A stretch of 64,000 bases of DNA, taken from Marinovum sp. Lineage in GTDB: Bacteria > Pseudomonadota > Alphaproteobacteria > Rhodobacterales > Rhodobacteraceae. The position numbers and the translations under genes are program-made. The DNA is taken from positions 62,001 through 126,000 of the forward strand of contig JAKVBH010000012.1 of assembly GCA_022447495.1 (NCBI GenBank), in the 5' to 3' direction. The notes beneath the pieces were generated by a model. That model saw only the letters and a program-made list of their open reading frames with translations. It did no database searches and was not told the DNA's origin. Shown one piece after another: positions 63,844 through 64,000 of the stretch; within the stretch, counting starts at the first letter, position 1, and each line of letters opens with the position of its first letter.

Positions 63844-64000
63844 GCCGGCATTACAGGAACAAAACCCAACAAAAGCAACGTGCTCGCTGCGATGATTCCA
63901 AAGAACCAAAGCTGCCAACGTGGCCCTTCCGCCTTCCAAATCGCCCGATAGCGGAACCCGGCAAGACACGCCGCCACGAAGAGGATTGTTGCGACGGTTG
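63840..64000 (-). CDS. Membrane protein C-terminus (truncated by window edge)
   Basis: Minus-strand frame ...ATVATILFVAACLAGFRYRAIWKAEGPRWQLWFFGIIAASTLLLLGFVPVMPA*. Confidence 0.55.
   Translation of the reverse strand, partial: TVATILFVAACLAGFRYRAIWKAEGPRWQLWFFGIIAASTLLLLGFVPVMPA

Overview
The window is typical of an alphaproteobacterial chromosome, most likely Rhodobacteraceae/Roseobacter clade (inferred from gene content and gene order). It is mostly metabolic. In order: a prepilin peptidase (partial) and AAA ATPase; a ligase-associated Lhr-type helicase; leuA with a probable leader-peptide attenuator; an IS256-type transposase broken by an in-frame TGA; a MocR regulator; fmt plus three tandem peptide deformylases; an FAD-linked oxidase; a nonsense-interrupted MBL-fold gene; glyA and nadK (divergent); a homogentisate operon (fahA, hmgA, DUF2783, an amber-interrupted FAD monooxygenase, MBL hydrolase); trmD reading through into a phytanoyl-CoA-dioxygenase-like gene across a tandem LacI-type operator; GST; oxyR and katG (divergent); a complete paa (phenylacetate) cluster with a DUF3291 insertion; a citryl-CoA lyase/CoA-transferase/TctABC/TctDE locus; a CYP102 (P450-BM3-like) gene; and a neutral-lipid island with two phasins, PHA depolymerase, PHA synthase, MaoC hydratase, WS/DGAT and an alpha/beta hydrolase. 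The signals most worth following up are the leuA leader, the trmD fusion and operator, the degenerate deformylase paralog, a palindromic in-frame insertion in paaD, a dispersed intergenic repeat family (two copies form a long hairpin between tctC and tctB), and a shared operator-like motif in the lipid island. I recognised no CRISPR array, rRNA or tRNA. All family assignments are by eye, without database searches.
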